A program made the translations under genes and the position numbers. Below, one piece after another: positions 33,672-42,930 of a DNA stretch of 64,000 nt. The notes under the pieces were generated by a model, which was not told the origin of the DNA, did no database searches, and saw only the letters and a list, made by a program, of their open reading frames with translations. Positions within the stretch are counted from its first letter, which is position 1, and each line of letters begins with the position of its first letter. This stretch comes from Siccirubricoccus deserti (GTDB lineage: Bacteria; Pseudomonadota; Alphaproteobacteria; Acetobacterales; Acetobacteraceae), in the NCBI RefSeq assembly GCF_014283215.1, contig NZ_JACOMF010000007.1, positions 1-64,000 on the forward strand. The letters run 5' to 3'.

Positions 33672-34509
33672 ACGATCGGAGCCTCCGGACCCTGGCCCGG
33701 CCCGGATCGCCCCGGGCCTCGATGGGGTGCCGGAGACCATGCTCTGGTCGCTGTACAACCGCGCCGCCGAGGCCGCCCGCCCCGACGGCGTCCTGCGGGA
33801 CCCCGAGAGCCTCCGGATCATGCAGGCGCTCGACTACGATTTCGCCGGGCATTTCGGCACGCCGGGAGGCTCGCTTGCGGCGCGGGCGGCGGCAATCGAC
33901 GGCGCCCTCGCCGCCTGGCTCGGCGAGCATCCGGAGGGGCTGGTGATCTCGCTTGGCGAGGGTCTCGAAACCCAGTCCCGCCGGGTCGACAATGGCCGCA
34001 TGCGCTGGCTGTCGGTCGACCTGCCGGAGGCGATCGGACTGCGCGAGCGCTTCCTGCCGCCAACGGAACGCTTCCGCCACCTGGCGGCCAGCGCTCTCGA
34101 CCCGGGTTGGATGGCGGCGGCCGAGCCGGGGGTGGCCGTCTTCGTCGTGGCGCAGGGGCTGCTGATGTATCTGGAGCCCGCCGCCGTCGCCGGGCTGCTC
34201 GGCCGGATGGCGGAGCGGCTGCCGGGGGCGCGGCTGGTCTTCGACACCATCCCGCCCTGGTTGTCGCTGCTGACCCTGCGCGGGCTGCACCACACCCCCC
34301 GCTACCGCCTGCCGCCGATGCCCTGGGGCATCGCCCGCGACGCCATCGCGCCGACCCTGATGCGCTGGTGCCCGCGGCTGGGCGCCGTCGAATTCCTGCC
34401 CTATACCATGCCACGCGGCCTGGGAGCCGTGCTGGGCCGCGCCATGGCGGCGACGCCTACCCTGCGCAACCAGTTGCCAAACTTGGTACTCACCGGCTTT
34501 CAACAATGA
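33664..34509 (+). CDS. Class I SAM methyltransferase (leucine carboxyl/polyketide O-methyltransferase-like)
   Basis: A 281-residue methyltransferase of the LCMT/Ppm1 type. Features are MLWSLYNRAAEAARPDGVLRDP at the start, then the SAM-site motif VISLGEGLETQSRRVDNG. WLSVDLPEAIGLRERFLPP is the acidic ribose-binding stretch, and VVAQGLLMYLEP is motif IV. LCMT-type enzymes methylate carboxyl or hydroxyl groups of small molecules. Starts at GTG 33664, overlapping the phasin stop by 8 bp, so it is co-translated; an internal ATG would delete conserved residues. Substrate unknown. Confidence 0.85.
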   Translation: MAERSEPPDPGPARIAPGLDGVPETMLWSLYNRAAEAARPDGVLRDPESLRIMQALDYDFAGHFGTPGGSLAARAAAIDGALAAWLGEHPEGLVISLGEGLETQSRRVDNGRMRWLSVDLPEAIGLRERFLPPTERFRHLAASALDPGWMAAAEPGVAVFVVAQGLLMYLEPAAVAGLLGRMAERLPGARLVFDTIPPWLSLLTLRGLHHTPRYRLPPMPWGIARDAIAPTLMRWCPRLGAVEFLPYTMPRGLGAVLGRAMAATPTLRNQLPNLVLTGFQQ

Positions 34510-34510
34510 G

Positions 34511-34864
34511 ATGACTGCCGACATGCCTGACGGTCGCGGTCCCTTGTCGCTCCGTCGCCGGCGCGGGCTTTTCCTGTTGCTGGCCAGCCTGGCGCCGTTG
34601 CCGGGCACGGCGGCCGAGCCCGGCCCGCGCGACCGGGCCGGGGCGGCGCGCGAGGTGGCGCGGCGCTACCTCTGCCCGCATGGCGGCAGCCCGGTCCGCG
34701 GCCGCTGCCGCCCCGCCGCCAGCGCCCCCCTTGTCGCTGGCGGTAGCGCCGGCTGGGACGCCGGACTGCCGCCGGCGAACAGGCACCAGCAGGATTGTCC
34801 GGATGGCACTAGGCCCGGCACCGCCATGGCCAGACCGGAGGCGGTGCGCTGCCTGCCCTGGTGA
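34511..34864 (+). CDS. Small Cys-containing secreted protein of unknown function
   Basis: 117 residues. After a twin-Arg-rich start (LRRRRG) comes a hydrophobic stretch LFLLLASLAPLPGTAAEP that looks like a signal peptide cleaved near TAA-EP. The mature part has four Cys, in YLCPHGGSP, GRCRPA, DCPDGTRPG and a terminal RCLPW, consistent with two disulphides. It starts 1 bp after the methyltransferase stop, so it is probably in that operon. I do not recognise a family. Confidence 0.6.
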   Translation: MTADMPDGRGPLSLRRRRGLFLLLASLAPLPGTAAEPGPRDRAGAAREVARRYLCPHGGSPVRGRCRPAASAPLVAGGSAGWDAGLPPANRHQQDCPDGTRPGTAMARPEAVRCLPW

Positions 34865-34996
34865 GTTTCCTTCAACCATTGGTCACTTTTCCGCGAAATC
34901 GTCTCACGGTTATTGGATTGCTCAATTCACCATGGGATCAAGCGGCTGATCCGCCTTCGGCGCGGCCCCTTCGACTCGCGCGCAGGAAGGAATTGC

Positions 34997-37990
34997 ATGA
35001 CGCCTGCTGGCCCGAACGCCAGTCCGGCGAAAGCCTCACCGGGATCCACGCCGGACACCCGAGCCTTGCTGGCATCCGGCACTGGGTCGCCAGGGAGCCG
35101 GGCCCCTGACTCGCGCGCCGTGAACCTTGTGGGCTCCACCACGGCGCGCCGCACCGGGCTGCTCCTGCTGGCCACGATCGTCGCGCTGCCGTTGCTGGTC
35201 ACCGGCGTCGGCGCTTGGCGGTCCTGGCAGGGCATCTGGCGCGAGGCCACTGCCGAGCTGACCCGCACCGCCGATGCCGCGGCGGAGTACGGCATGCGCG
35301 TGCTGGTTGCCTATGCGCTGGCGGCGCGGCAGGTGGATGCGCTGGTGGCTGGCCTCTCCGATGCCGAGATCCGGGCCCGCGAGCCGGAGCTGCACGCGGC
35401 GATGAAGGCGCTGGTCTCGGAGCTGCCGCAGGCCGAGAACAGCTTCATCATCGACCGCACCGGCGTGCCGCTGGTCGCCTCCAGCCTCCTCCCGGTGCCG
35501 CGGGTGCGGACCGCGGCGGACCGCGACTTCTTCATCGACCTGCAAAGGGACGACGCCCCCCAGGTTCATGTCAGCCAGCTCTACATCGGCCGCTTCGACC
35601 ACCGGCCGTTCTTCGCCATCAGCCGCCGCCGGACCCGCACCGGCAATGGCCTGCCGCCGGGCGAGTTCGATGGGGTGGTCAACGTCTCCGCCTTTCCCGA
35701 GCGGTTGGCGGCGGGGCTGCAGCAGGTGCAGGTCGGCAGCGGCTATACCCTGTCACTGATCCGCGCCGATGGCGCGGTGCTGGTGCGTACCGGCCCGCCG
35801 GTGGAGCCGGGCGTGCGGGTGCCGGCAGGCAGTCCCTGGCGCGCCCAGGTCGCAGCCGGCATGCAGCGGGCCACCTATCAAACGGCGGACGAGGGTGGCG
35901 GGCAGCTGGTCGCCCTCACCCGGCTCGGTGGCTTCCCGATCTACGCCACGGCGCAGCGGTCGCGCGCCGGCATCCTGCCACTGTGGTGGCGGGAGGTGGC
36001 TCCGCAGCTGGCCATCGGCCTGCCGGCCAGCCTGGCGCTCCTTGCACTGGTCCTTTTGGTCCGCCGCGGCCAGCAGGACCTGCTGGACAGCAATGCGACG
36101 CTCGAGGCACGCGTGGCGGAGCGGACCGCCGCGCTGCGGGAGGTATCGGACGCGCTTGATCTCTCGCCCAGCATGATCACCGACCTGACCGGGCATGTGG
36201 TGCACTGGTCGGCTGGCTGCGAACGGGTCTACGGCTGGACGCGGGAGGAGATGCTCGGCAAGCGGGCCCGCACCATGCTGAAGACCGAGTTGCCGCCCGG
36301 CGGCATGGGCCCCATCACCGCCGCCCTGGAGCGCGACGGGAGCTGGCAGGGAGAGCTGCGGCAGTGCCGCAAGGACGGCACGCCGATCGTCACCGGCGCC
36401 CACTGGACCTACCGCCTGGACCCGGTGACCGGCCGGCCCAACGGCTATGTCAGCACCCGCACCGACCTGACCGCGCTGCGCCAGGCCGAACGTGCGGCGA
36501 TGCAGAGCGAGGCACGGCTGCGCCGGGCGCAGGAGGCGAGCGGGGTCATCGCCTTCGAGATCGACAGCCACGGACTGGGCGCCACCGACCCGTCGCTGCC
36601 AACGCTGTTCGGCCTGCCGCAGGGCCCGCCCTTCGATCCGCCCGGCATGCTGACCCGCATCCACCCCGAGGACATGATCCGGCTGGCCGAGGAGCACCGC
36701 AGGCTGGCCCGCGCTGGCGGCACTTTCGCCACCGAGTTCCGCGTGGTCTGGCCGGACGGCTCGGAACACTGGCTGCTCTCGCGCGGCGAGGCGGAGCCGG
36801 ATCCGGACGGCGGCCCGCTGCCGGCGCGCATCCGCGGCGTCTGCCTCGACATCACCGCCCGACGCCGGGCCGAGGCGGCGTTGACCGAAAGCGAGGAACG
36901 GCTGCGGCTGGCGCAGGAGGCCGCCCGGCTCGGCACCTACGACTACGACTATGCCGCCGGCCGGGTGACCTGGGACTCCCGGATGCGAGCGCTGTGGGCA
37001 CTGCCCGAGGATGTACCGATCACCCGACGGCGCTTCGTCGAGGCGATCCACCCGGACGACCGCGCCCTGCGCCGCGCCGCCGTGCGGCGCGCCATGGACC
37101 CGTCCGGCGAGGGGCTCTACCAGCTGGAGCTGCGGGTCGTGGGCATCGCCGATGGGCGGGAGCGCTGGATCGCGGCGACCGGCCAGGTGCGCTTCGCCGG
37201 CGGGCGGCCGGCGCGGCTGGTCGGTATCGCCATGGACATCACCGACCGCAAGCAGGCCGAGACCCGCAACCAGCTCCTGATGCGCGAGGTCGACCACCGC
37301 GCTAAGAACGCCCTGGCGGTGGTGCAGGCGGCGCTGCGGCTGTCCCGGGCCGAGAGCCCGGCGGAGCTGGTCCGGATCATCGAAGGGCGGGTGGCGGCGC
37401 TGGCCCGGGCGCAGACCATGCTGGCGCAACGCCGCTGGGAGGGCGCCGAGCTGCGCGCCCTGATGGAGGGCGAGCTGGCACCCTTCCTCGGCCCGGACAC
37501 CGAGGACGCGCCCCGCGCCGTGCTGCTCGGCCCGCCGGTGACGATCGCCGCCCAGGCGGCGCAGCCGCTCTGCATGGCGCTGCATGAGCTGGCCACCAAT
37601 GCGGTGAAATACGGCGCTCTTTCGGTGCCGGGCGGGCTGCTGACGGTCACGTGGCGGATCGAGTCCGGCGGCCGCATCCTGCACCTGGTCTGGCGGGAGT
37701 CCGGCGGTCCGCTGGTGGATGCGCCGCCGGCAGGCCGCGGCTTCGGCTCACGCGTCATCGAGCAGACCGTGCAGGCGCAGCTTGGCGGCAAGCTCAGCCG
37801 GCTGTGGCTGGCGGATGGGTTGCGCTGCGAGCTGCTGGTGCCGCTGCGCAGCCAGGAGCCGTCGGAGATGGAGGAGATGCCGCCAACGCCGGCCTGGGGC
37901 CCGGGGCGGCTGCCGGGTGGATCCTCATGCGCGACGTCGCAGCAGAACGCGGCCCATGGCCGGCCGCGGATGCTGCCCAGCTGCGGCTGA
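34997..37990 (+). CDS. Membrane PAS sensor histidine kinase, HWE/HisKA_2 type
   Basis: 997 residues. TM1 is about 54-73 and TM2 about 338-356. The periplasmic segment between them is Cache-like (NSFIIDRTGVPLVASSLLP ... DRDFFIDLQRDD ... VVNVSAFPERL). A coiled linker precedes three PAS/PAC domains (about 385-500, 510-630, 640-760). Then comes the HWE-type dimerisation domain with H767 (MREVDHRAKNALAVVQA) and an ATPase with HELATNAVKYGALS. HWE kinases serve general stress response and light signalling in alphaproteobacteria. AGGAAGG lies 6 bp upstream of ATG 34997. Residues past about 955 are low-complexity. No response regulator is adjacent. Confidence 0.9.
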   Translation: MTPAGPNASPAKASPGSTPDTRALLASGTGSPGSRAPDSRAVNLVGSTTARRTGLLLLATIVALPLLVTGVGAWRSWQGIWREATAELTRTADAAAEYGMRVLVAYALAARQVDALVAGLSDAEIRAREPELHAAMKALVSELPQAENSFIIDRTGVPLVASSLLPVPRVRTAADRDFFIDLQRDDAPQVHVSQLYIGRFDHRPFFAISRRRTRTGNGLPPGEFDGVVNVSAFPERLAAGLQQVQVGSGYTLSLIRADGAVLVRTGPPVEPGVRVPAGSPWRAQVAAGMQRATYQTADEGGGQLVALTRLGGFPIYATAQRSRAGILPLWWREVAPQLAIGLPASLALLALVLLVRRGQQDLLDSNATLEARVAERTAALREVSDALDLSPSMITDLTGHVVHWSAGCERVYGWTREEMLGKRARTMLKTELPPGGMGPITAALERDGSWQGELRQCRKDGTPIVTGAHWTYRLDPVTGRPNGYVSTRTDLTALRQAERAAMQSEARLRRAQEASGVIAFEIDSHGLGATDPSLPTLFGLPQGPPFDPPGMLTRIHPEDMIRLAEEHRRLARAGGTFATEFRVVWPDGSEHWLLSRGEAEPDPDGGPLPARIRGVCLDITARRRAEAALTESEERLRLAQEAARLGTYDYDYAAGRVTWDSRMRALWALPEDVPITRRRFVEAIHPDDRALRRAAVRRAMDPSGEGLYQLELRVVGIADGRERWIAATGQVRFAGGRPARLVGIAMDITDRKQAETRNQLLMREVDHRAKNALAVVQAALRLSRAESPAELVRIIEGRVAALARAQTMLAQRRWEGAELRALMEGELAPFLGPDTEDAPRAVLLGPPVTIAAQAAQPLCMALHELATNAVKYGALSVPGGLLTVTWRIESGGRILHLVWRESGGPLVDAPPAGRGFGSRVIEQTVQAQLGGKLSRLWLADGLRCELLVPLRSQEPSEMEEMPPTPAWGPGRLPGGSSCATSQQNAAHGRPRMLPSCG

Positions 37991-38001
37991 GGCCGCCTCA
38001 T

Positions 38002-38079
38002 GGCGATTGGCGTTCAGACATGCACGCCAATCGCCGTAGCTTGTTGTTTGCAGAGCGGATTCACGCCCCTCCGCGATCC
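38002..38079 (+). repeat. Dispersed repeat R1, copy B (full length)
   Basis: A perfect 12-bp stem GGCGATTGGCGT/ACGCCAATCGCC (38002-38013 and 38024-38035). Then GTAGCTTGTTGTTTGCAGAG, GCGGATTCACGCCCC and TCCGCGATCC. The right end overlaps the 3' end of the hydrolase gene. Confidence 0.75.
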
Positions 38080-38780
38080 ACCCTTGCCTCCAGCCAGTCC
38101 CGCAGCAGGGCGGTGACCGCGGCAGGGGCTTCCAGCGGCGGCAGGTGGCCGCAGCCAGGAATCACCTCCAGCCGGGCGTCGGGGATGGCGGCGGCGATCT
38201 CCTCGGCAAGGTCCGGCGGGGTCAGCGCGTCGGCCTCTCCCACCGCCACCAGGGTTGGCAGGCGAATGCCGGGCAGGTCCGGGCGGCTGTCGGGTCGAGC
38301 CAGGATCGCCGCCTGCTGGCGCAGGAAGGCGTCGCGCCCGACGCGCTCCGCCATCGCCACCACCGCGGCGCCGACCGGCCCGCCGAGATGCACCGGATGC
38401 ACCAACTGCGGCAGCAGCCGCGGCGTCACCCCGCGGAACGCCCCGGTGCGGGCCAGGCCGATCAGCCCGCGACGGCGCCGGGCCTGATCCGGCGTGTCCG
38501 GCCGCGCCGAGGTGTCGAGCAGTGCCAGCCGGGTGACCCGTTGCGGCGCCTGGCGCAGGATCTCGAACGCTAGGTAGCCGCCCATGGACAGGCCGGCGAG
38601 GGCGAAGCGGTCCGGCGCCGCCTCCAGGGCCCTGCGAGCCATGGCGGGCAGGCTGTCGTCGGCGGTGACATCGGCCACCTGGCACTGCGCCAGCCCGGCC
38701 AGCCCATCGATCTGCGCCTGCCACAGCGTCGCGTCGCAGAGCAGGCCGGGCAGCAGCAGCAGGGGGTGCGGGTCGGGCAT
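38061..38780 (-). CDS. Alpha/beta hydrolase
   Basis: A 239-residue alpha/beta-hydrolase. It has an oxyanion-loop segment LLLLPGLLCDATLW, the nucleophile elbow GLSMGGYLAFE, the acid near VAVGEADALTPP, and the His in PGCGHLPPLEAP. This resembles small esterases and MenH/BioH-like enzymes; the substrate is not assignable. ATG 38780. The final codons (DRGGA) and stop lie within repeat R1 copy B, so the native C-terminus has probably been replaced by repeat sequence. Confidence 0.9.
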   Translation of the reverse strand: MPDPHPLLLLPGLLCDATLWQAQIDGLAGLAQCQVADVTADDSLPAMARRALEAAPDRFALAGLSMGGYLAFEILRQAPQRVTRLALLDTSARPDTPDQARRRRGLIGLARTGAFRGVTPRLLPQLVHPVHLGGPVGAAVVAMAERVGRDAFLRQQAAILARPDSRPDLPGIRLPTLVAVGEADALTPPDLAEEIAAAIPDARLEVIPGCGHLPPLEAPAAVTALLRDWLEARVDRGGA

Positions 38781-38921
38781 GGCCGCTGTGGTAGCGCGGG
38801 CCGGCACGTCGTGAAACCGCCCGGGCCACCACCAGTTCCGTGGCAGCGGTACCGCTGCGGAACGGCGATGGTTGCGTGGAGCGCCGCACCGCCACAGCAA
38901 CCGCGGTTTCGACGGATCGGC

Positions 38922-38950
38922 TTGATTTTCCGCGACAGTAAGCGCATATG
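38922..38950 (+). promoter_or_regulatory. Candidate promoter of the RhlE-like helicase gene
   Basis: TTGATT (38922-38927) and CATATG (38945-38950) are separated by exactly 17 bp in a locally AT-richer stretch. This would give a leader of about 110 nt before the TTG start at 39071. Long leaders are common for cold-inducible RNA-helicase genes. The rest of the spacer 38781-39070 shows no gene. Confidence 0.45.
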
Positions 38951-39070
38951 GCGCGCGGACCTGGAACGGCAGCCTTGCGATGTGGTGTGCCGGGCGTCGG
39001 ATTACGGCCCGCAGCCGGTTGCTGCGACGCCGCCATACCGCCGCTGTCCCGGCGAAGGAACCGACCGCAC

Positions 39071-41080
39071 TTGACCGATACCCCTGAGCGGCCTGCCATT
39101 ACGGCGGCCGAGGCCGAACACACTGATACCACGACCGGCACGCCGCCGGCCATGCCTGGTGCGGTGGACGCCGCGCCGTCCGAGGCGGCCGAAGCAGGCC
39201 CCATCGAGGCTGTGGCCGAAGCGCCCGCGGCCGCGCAGGCCGAGGCCGCCGAAGCCGATGCCCCGGTGGCCGAAGCCGCCGGCGCGGATGACGACGACAC
39301 GGACCAGGATGAAGCCCTCGCCGCCGACGACGGGGATGACGACGAGTCCAGCGCCTCCGACGAGGATGAGGAGGAGACGGCCGAGGACGCTGCGCCGCGC
39401 GTCACCTTCACCGATCTCGGCCTCTCCGAACCGATCCTGCGCGCGGTGGCCGAGGCCGGCTACGTAACGCCGACGCCGATCCAGGAAGCCGCGATCCCGA
39501 CCGTGCTGATGGGTCGCGACGTGCTCGGCTGCGCCCAGACCGGCACCGGCAAGACTGCCGGCTTCACCCTGCCGATGCTCGACATCCTCGCCTCTGGCCG
39601 GGCCAAGGCGCGCATGCCGCGCAGCCTGATCCTGGAGCCGACGCGCGAGCTGGCGCTGCAGGTCGCCGAGAATTTCGTGAAGTACGGCAAACACCTCAAC
39701 CTGGTGCACGCCCTGCTGATCGGCGGCGAGAGCATGAACGACCAGCGCGCCGTGCTCGAGAAGGGCGTGGACGTGCTGATCGCCACGCCAGGCCGGCTGC
39801 TCGACCTGTTCGACCGCGGCCGCATCCTGCTGGCCGATTGCAAGGTGCTCGTCATCGACGAGGCCGACCGCATGCTGGACATGGGGTTCATCCCCGATGT
39901 CGAGCGCATCGTCTCAATGCTGCCGGGGATGCGGCAGACGCTGTTCTTCTCGGCGACCATGGCGCCGGAGATCCGCAAGCTGGCGGATGCCTTCCTGCAG
40001 AACCCGAAGGAGATCACCGTCTCCGCCCCGGCCAGCGTGGCGACGACGATCACCGCCGGGCTGCTATGGACCCGAGAACTCGACAAGCGGGAAGCGCTGC
40101 GGCGACTGATCCGGCGCGAGGATGTGCAGAACGCGTTGATCTTCTGCAACCGCAAGATCGAGGTGGACGTCCTCTACAAATCGTTGAAGCGGCACGGCTT
40201 CGCGGTTGGTGCGCTGCATGGCGACATGGACCAGCCGACCCGCTTCGCCACCTTGAACAAGTTCAAGGCGAATGAGCTACAGCTGCTGGTCTGCTCGGAT
40301 GTCGCGGCCCGTGGCCTCGACATCGGCGGGCTGTCGCATGTCTTCAACTTCGACGTGCCCTACCATGCCGAGGACTACGTCCACCGCATTGGCCGCACCG
40401 GCCGCGCGGGGCGGGAGGGCGCGGCCTTCACCATCGCCACGGCGGATGATGCCCGCAACGTCGCGGCGATCGAGAAGCTGACCGGCATGCCGATCCCGCG
40501 CATCGAGGTCGAAGGCCTCGATCCGGTGAGCAATGAGGAGATCGCCGAGGCGGCAGCGCGGCCGAGCCGTGGCCGTGGCGGCCGCGGCGCCCCGGCGGCC
40601 CGTGGCGGGCGCGACGCCGGCCGTGGCCGTGGTGGCCGCGACGGGCGCAGCGACCGCTCGCGCGGCGACCGGCCCGAGCGGAGCAGCGACCGCCCGGAGC
40701 GGAGCAGCGATCGGCCCGAGCGGAGCAGCGACAAGCTGGACCGCCCGCGCCCCGAGCGCAGCGACCGGCCGCAGCGCGAGCCGGCGGAGCGGGTGGCCGA
40801 GGCCGAGCGGCCGCGCGGCGACCGTAGCCGCCCCGAGCGTGGCGACCGGGCCCGGCCGGAGCGCGGCGACCGCGCACGGCATGAGCGCACCGCCGCCCCC
40901 CGCGAGGAGACCGAGCGCCACGACCATGCCCGGCGCGACGACCGCCGCCGTGACCGTGACGATCTCGGCCCGAGCGTGCGCGGCTTCGGCGATGCCGTCC
41001 CTGCCTTCATGCTGATCCCGATCCCCCGCCCCCGTCGCGAGACGGCGACGGAACAGGAGACCGAGGCCGAAGCGGCCTGA
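39071..41080 (+). CDS. rhlE: DEAD-box ATP-dependent RNA helicase (RhlE-like)
   Basis: About 669 residues. An acidic Ala/Asp/Glu-rich N-terminal tail (1-105) leads into the helicase core: Q motif VTPTPIQEAAIP, Walker A AQTGTGKT, DEAD in VIDEADRMLD, SAT in FFSATM, and motif VI HRIGRTGRAGREG. The C-terminal tail is basic and repetitive: an RGG-type segment, three PERSSDR units (40674-40730) and PERGDRAR repeats. It unwinds RNA in ribosome assembly or decay. I start it at TTG 39071, preceded by GAAGGAA at 11 bp; the first ATG is 39152 and would remove part of the acidic tail. Confidence 0.88.
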   Translation: MTDTPERPAITAAEAEHTDTTTGTPPAMPGAVDAAPSEAAEAGPIEAVAEAPAAAQAEAAEADAPVAEAAGADDDDTDQDEALAADDGDDDESSASDEDEEETAEDAAPRVTFTDLGLSEPILRAVAEAGYVTPTPIQEAAIPTVLMGRDVLGCAQTGTGKTAGFTLPMLDILASGRAKARMPRSLILEPTRELALQVAENFVKYGKHLNLVHALLIGGESMNDQRAVLEKGVDVLIATPGRLLDLFDRGRILLADCKVLVIDEADRMLDMGFIPDVERIVSMLPGMRQTLFFSATMAPEIRKLADAFLQNPKEITVSAPASVATTITAGLLWTRELDKREALRRLIRREDVQNALIFCNRKIEVDVLYKSLKRHGFAVGALHGDMDQPTRFATLNKFKANELQLLVCSDVAARGLDIGGLSHVFNFDVPYHAEDYVHRIGRTGRAGREGAAFTIATADDARNVAAIEKLTGMPIPRIEVEGLDPVSNEEIAEAAARPSRGRGGRGAPAARGGRDAGRGRGGRDGRSDRSRGDRPERSSDRPERSSDRPERSSDKLDRPRPERSDRPQREPAERVAEAERPRGDRSRPERGDRARPERGDRARHERTAAPREETERHDHARRDDRRRDRDDLGPSVRGFGDAVPAFMLIPIPRPRRETATEQETEAEAA

Positions 41081-41089
41081 GATGCGATG

Positions 41090-41119
41090 GCGGCCCGCCC
41101 GGCTCCCCGGGCAGGCCGC
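41090..41119 (+). terminator. GC-rich hairpin after the helicase gene
   Basis: GCGGCC-CGCCCGG and CCCGGGC-AGGCCGC pair with one interruption around a CTC loop, 10 bp after the stop. There is no T-run, so termination is only likely. Confidence 0.45.
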
Positions 41120-41249
41120 CTGCCGTCCGCCTAAACGGCCCGATGCGCGGAGCCCGCGCCACCCCATGTCTTGTGAGCAACGGCCCGGCTCGGGTGTTTC
41201 CACCTGAAGCGGGATTGCTCTATGCCCGCGCCGCCACGAGGAGAATGCC

Positions 41250-42494
41250 ATGACCGTCGCCAATGCCATCGCCATCCCCTCCGGTGGCGCATCCGACACT
41301 GCGATGCGCGCGCCGGCCAAGGCCAGCTTCGTCTGGGAAGATCCGCTGCTGCTGGAGGACCAGCTTTCCGAGGATGAGCGGATGATCCGCGACGCGGCGC
41401 GGGAATTCTGCCAGGGCAAGCTCTTCCCCCGCGTGCTGGAAGCCAACCGCAAGGAATTCTTCCATCGCGAGATCATGAACGAGTTCGGCGAGATGGGCTT
41501 TCTCGGCGCCACCCTGCACGGCTACGGCTGCGCCGGCGTCTCCTACGTCGCCTACGGGTTGATGGCCCGGGAGGTGGAGCGGGTGGACAGCGGTTACCGC
41601 AGCGCCTTCTCCGTGCAGTCCAGCCTGGTGATGTACCCGATCTACGCCTTTGGCTCCGAGGCGCAGAAGGAGAAGTTCCTGCCGAAGCTGCGGAGCGGCG
41701 AATGGGTCGGCTGCTTCGGCCTGACCGAACCCGATGCCGGCTCCGACCCGAATTCGATGCGTACCCGGGCGAAGAAGGTCGATGGCGGCTACCTGCTGTC
41801 CGGCTCCAAGACTTGGATCACCAATGCGCCGATCGCCGATGTCGCCGTGGTCTGGGCGAAGGACGACGATGGCGTGCTGCGCGGCTTCCTGCTGGAGCGC
41901 GGGATGAAGGGTCTCACCACCCCGAAGATCGAAGGCAAGTTCAGCCTGCGCGCCTCGACCACCGGCATGATCATGATGGATGAGGTCTTCGTGCCCGAGG
42001 AGAACCGTCTGCCGGGTGTGAAGTCGCTGGCCGGCCCCTTCTCCTGCCTCAACCGCGCCCGTTACGGGATTGCCTGGGGCGCCCTCGGCGCGGCCGAGGA
42101 TTGCTGGCACCGTGCCCGCGACTATACGCTGAACCGCAAGATGTTCGGCCGGCCGCTGGCGCAGACTCAGCTGATCCAGAAGAAGCTGGCCGACATGCAG
42201 ACCGAGATCACCCTCGGCCTGCACGCCGTGCTGCGGGTCGGCCGGCTGTTCGACGAAGGCAAGGTGGCGCCGGAGATGATCTCCCTGGTCAAGCGCAACA
42301 ATTGCGGCAAGTCGCTCGACATCGCCCGGGTCGCCCGCGACATGCATGGCGGCAACGGCATCGTCGACGAATACCATGTCATCCGCCATGTCATGAACCT
42401 CGAGACGGTGAACACCTATGAGGGCACGCATGACGTGCATGCGCTGATCCTCGGCCGCGCCCAGACCGGCCTCAATGCCTTCGGCGGCGGCTGA
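41250..42494 (+). CDS. gcdH: Glutaryl-CoA dehydrogenase
   Basis: A 414-residue FAD-dependent acyl-CoA dehydrogenase that oxidises and decarboxylates glutaryl-CoA to crotonyl-CoA in lysine/tryptophan and aromatic breakdown. Visible are the substrate-binding Arg in [17 protein letters not shown] and the flavin stretch [16 protein letters not shown]. The catalytic base E391 lies in [18 protein letters not shown], and the [10 protein letters not shown] motif is also present. These motifs fit GcdH better than generic acyl-CoA dehydrogenases. GAGGAGA precedes ATG 41250. The 3' end overlaps the DUF2721 gene by 20 bp. Confidence 0.93.
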   Translation: MTVANAIAIPSGGASDTAMRAPAKASFVWEDPLLLEDQLSEDERMIRDAAREFCQGKLFPRVLEANRKEFFHREIMNEFGEMGFLGATLHGYGCAGVSYVAYGLMAREVERVDSGYRSAFSVQSSLVMYPIYAFGSEAQKEKFLPKLRSGEWVGCFGLTEPDAGSDPNSMRTRAKKVDGGYLLSGSKTWITNAPIADVAVVWAKDDDGVLRGFLLERGMKGLTTPKIEGKFSLRASTTGMIMMDEVFVPEENRLPGVKSLAGPFSCLNRARYGIAWGALGAAEDCWHRARDYTLNRKMFGRPLAQTQLIQKKLADMQTEITLGLHAVLRVGRLFDEGKVAPEMISLVKRNNCGKSLDIARVARDMHGGNGIVDEYHVIRHVMNLETVNTYEGTHDVHALILGRAQTGLNAFGGG

Positions 42495-42930
42495 GCCGCT
42501 GTCCGGTGCCTTCGGCGCCGAGGATGTCGCGGAGATCGAGCGGGCGATCCAGCTGCCGATCGCCCCAGCCTTCCTGCTCACCGGCATCTTCAGCGTCATC
42601 AACGTGCTCGCCGGCCGGCTCGCCCGGCTGATCGACCGGGAGCGGGCGATCCGCGCCGGCAGTTCCACCGCCCTGCCGGGGGAACGGCAGCGGCTGGCGC
42701 AGCGGGCAGGCTGCGTGCACCGCGCCATCAGCGCCAGCGTGCTGGCGGCGATCCTGCTGTGCTCGCTGATCGTCGGCTCCTTCGCCAGCATCTTCGTCGG
42801 ACTGAAGGTCGCCTGGCTGCTCGGCGCGCTGCTGATCGCCGCCATGCTGGCGATGATCGTGGCGCTGTCGCTTTTCCTCGTCGAGGTACGCCTCGCCTCC
42901 CATCACCTGCCGTTGGACAATGATGCCTGA
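42475..42930 (+). CDS. DUF2721 family membrane protein
   Basis: A 151-residue protein with three hydrophobic segments: [38 protein letters not shown], and [23 protein letters not shown]. An Arg-rich cytosolic loop with [13 protein letters not shown] lies after the first. The DUF2721 pattern is clear but its role is unknown. It begins inside gcdH and its end overlaps the rRNA methyltransferase start by 11 bp, so it is in one operon with both. Confidence 0.85.
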   Translation: MPSAAAEPLSGAFGAEDVAEIERAIQLPIAPAFLLTGIFSVINVLAGRLARLIDRERAIRAGSSTALPGERQRLAQRAGCVHRAISASVLAAILLCSLIVGSFASIFVGLKVAWLLGALLIAAMLAMIVALSLFLVEVRLASHHLPLDNDA

